6,330 nt of DNA from an uncultured Carnobacterium sp. Its GTDB lineage: Bacteria; Bacillota; Bacilli; Lactobacillales; Aerococcaceae. The position numbers and the translations under genes are program-made. Positions within the stretch are counted from its first letter, which is position 1; each line of letters begins with the position of its first letter. Positions 5,870-6,330 of the stretch are shown in pieces. The DNA lies in contig CAJPNA010000085.1 in the NCBI GenBank assembly GCA_905371865.1, positions 1-6,330 of the forward strand. Direction: 5' to 3'. The notes below the pieces were generated by a model. That model worked only from the letters and a program-made list of their open reading frames with translations, was not told the DNA's origin and ran no database searches.

Positions 5870-6330
5870 ATGCCATTTATTACAGATGTATTAGCAAGAG
5901 AAGTACTAGACTCACGTGGAAACCCAACAATCGAAGTTGAAGTTTACACAGAAAGTGGAGCGTTCGGACGCGGTATGGTTCCTTCAGGAGCTTCAACTGG
6001 TGAATACGAAGCAGTTGAATTACGTGACGGCGACAAATCTCGTTACTTAGGAAAAGGAGTTCAAAAAGCAGTTGACAATGTGAACAACATTATCGCTGAA
6101 GCTATCTTAGGTTATGATGTTCGTGAGCAAATGGCAATCGACAAATTAATGATCGAATTAGATGGTACTCCAAACAAAGGTAAATTAGGAGCTAACGCAA
6201 TCTTAGGCGTATCTATCGCTGTAGCACGTGCAGCTGCTGACTACTTAGATCAACCTTTATACCAATACTTAGGCGGATTCAACACTAAAGTATTACCAAC
6301 ACCAATGATGAACATCGTTAACGGTGGATC
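5870..6330 (+). CDS. eno: enolase, N-terminal part (runs off the right edge)
   Basis: Enolase dehydrates 2-phosphoglycerate to phosphoenolpyruvate with Mg2+. Only the first 153 codons and two further bases are present, of a family length near 430. The visible part covers the N-terminal lid domain and the first part of the barrel. It begins MPFITDVLAREVLDSRGNPT, with the substrate-loop motif SGASTGEYEA (39-48), ELRDGD (50-55), GKLGANAILGVS (104-115) and PTPMMNIVNGG (143-153), all typical. S39-S42 of the mobile loop that closes on substrate are intact, and the metal ligands lie beyond the edge. AAAGGAG (5853-5859) ends 10 nt before the ATG. Codon bias is as strong as in gapA. The 86-nt gap before it holds an inverted repeat and its own likely promoter, so eno may be transcribed both from the operon and separately. 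In Gram-positive cocci enolase is also known at the cell surface, but nothing in this part shows an export signal. Confidence 0.97.
   Translation, partial: MPFITDVLAREVLDSRGNPTIEVEVYTESGAFGRGMVPSGASTGEYEAVELRDGDKSRYLGKGVQKAVDNVNNIIAEAILGYDVREQMAIDKLMIELDGTPNKGKLGANAILGVSIAVARAAADYLDQPLYQYLGGFNTKVLPTPMMNIVNGG

Noticed and set aside
1..6330. Mobile element, CRISPR, defence or other novel multi-gene system
   Set aside because: All coding space is taken by the glycolytic operon, and no transposase, integrase, repeat array or transfer signature is seen.

Overview
This window is an almost complete lower-glycolysis operon of an AT-rich Gram-positive bacterium. All genes are on the + strand, in the order cggR - gapA - pgk - tpiA - gpmI - eno, and eno is cut by the right edge. 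The gene order, strong AGGAGG-type ribosome binding sites, heavy use of TTA, CGT and GAA codons, and the protein sequences all point to Bacillota. Remembered protein resemblances favour Lactobacillales (Enterococcus or Carnobacteriaceae type) over Bacillus, but genus cannot be settled from the window alone.

Layout. Positions 1-102 are a leader with a CggR-type half-site (CGGGAC, 56-61) and no full promoter visible. The repressor gene cggR (103-1122) is followed after 28 nt by gapA (1151-2152). A 125-nt gap with a strong terminator-like hairpin (2190-2222) precedes pgk (2278-3468). tpiA (3499-4254) and gpmI (4254-5783) overlap by one base. An 86-nt gap then carries an inverted repeat and a well-formed sigma-A-type promoter before eno (5870 to the edge).

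Function. The five enzymes turn glyceraldehyde-3-phosphate (and, through TpiA, dihydroxyacetone phosphate) into phosphoenolpyruvate, with ATP made at Pgk. The phosphoglycerate mutase is the manganese-dependent, cofactor-independent type. CggR is the family repressor that relieves repression when fructose-1,6-bisphosphate accumulates, so the operon is probably induced by sugar. Catalytic residues of all the enzymes are present wherever the window covers them.

Expression appears to be tuned by RNA and local signals between genes: a small hairpin at the cggR stop, the large gapA-pgk hairpin, and a separate eno promoter. cggR codon choice is visibly less biased than that of the enzyme genes, as expected for a low-level regulator beside very highly expressed genes. 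I see no mobile element, CRISPR, RNA gene or novel multi-gene system. The points worth a second look are the intergenic signals and some unusual residues in the CggR effector domain.
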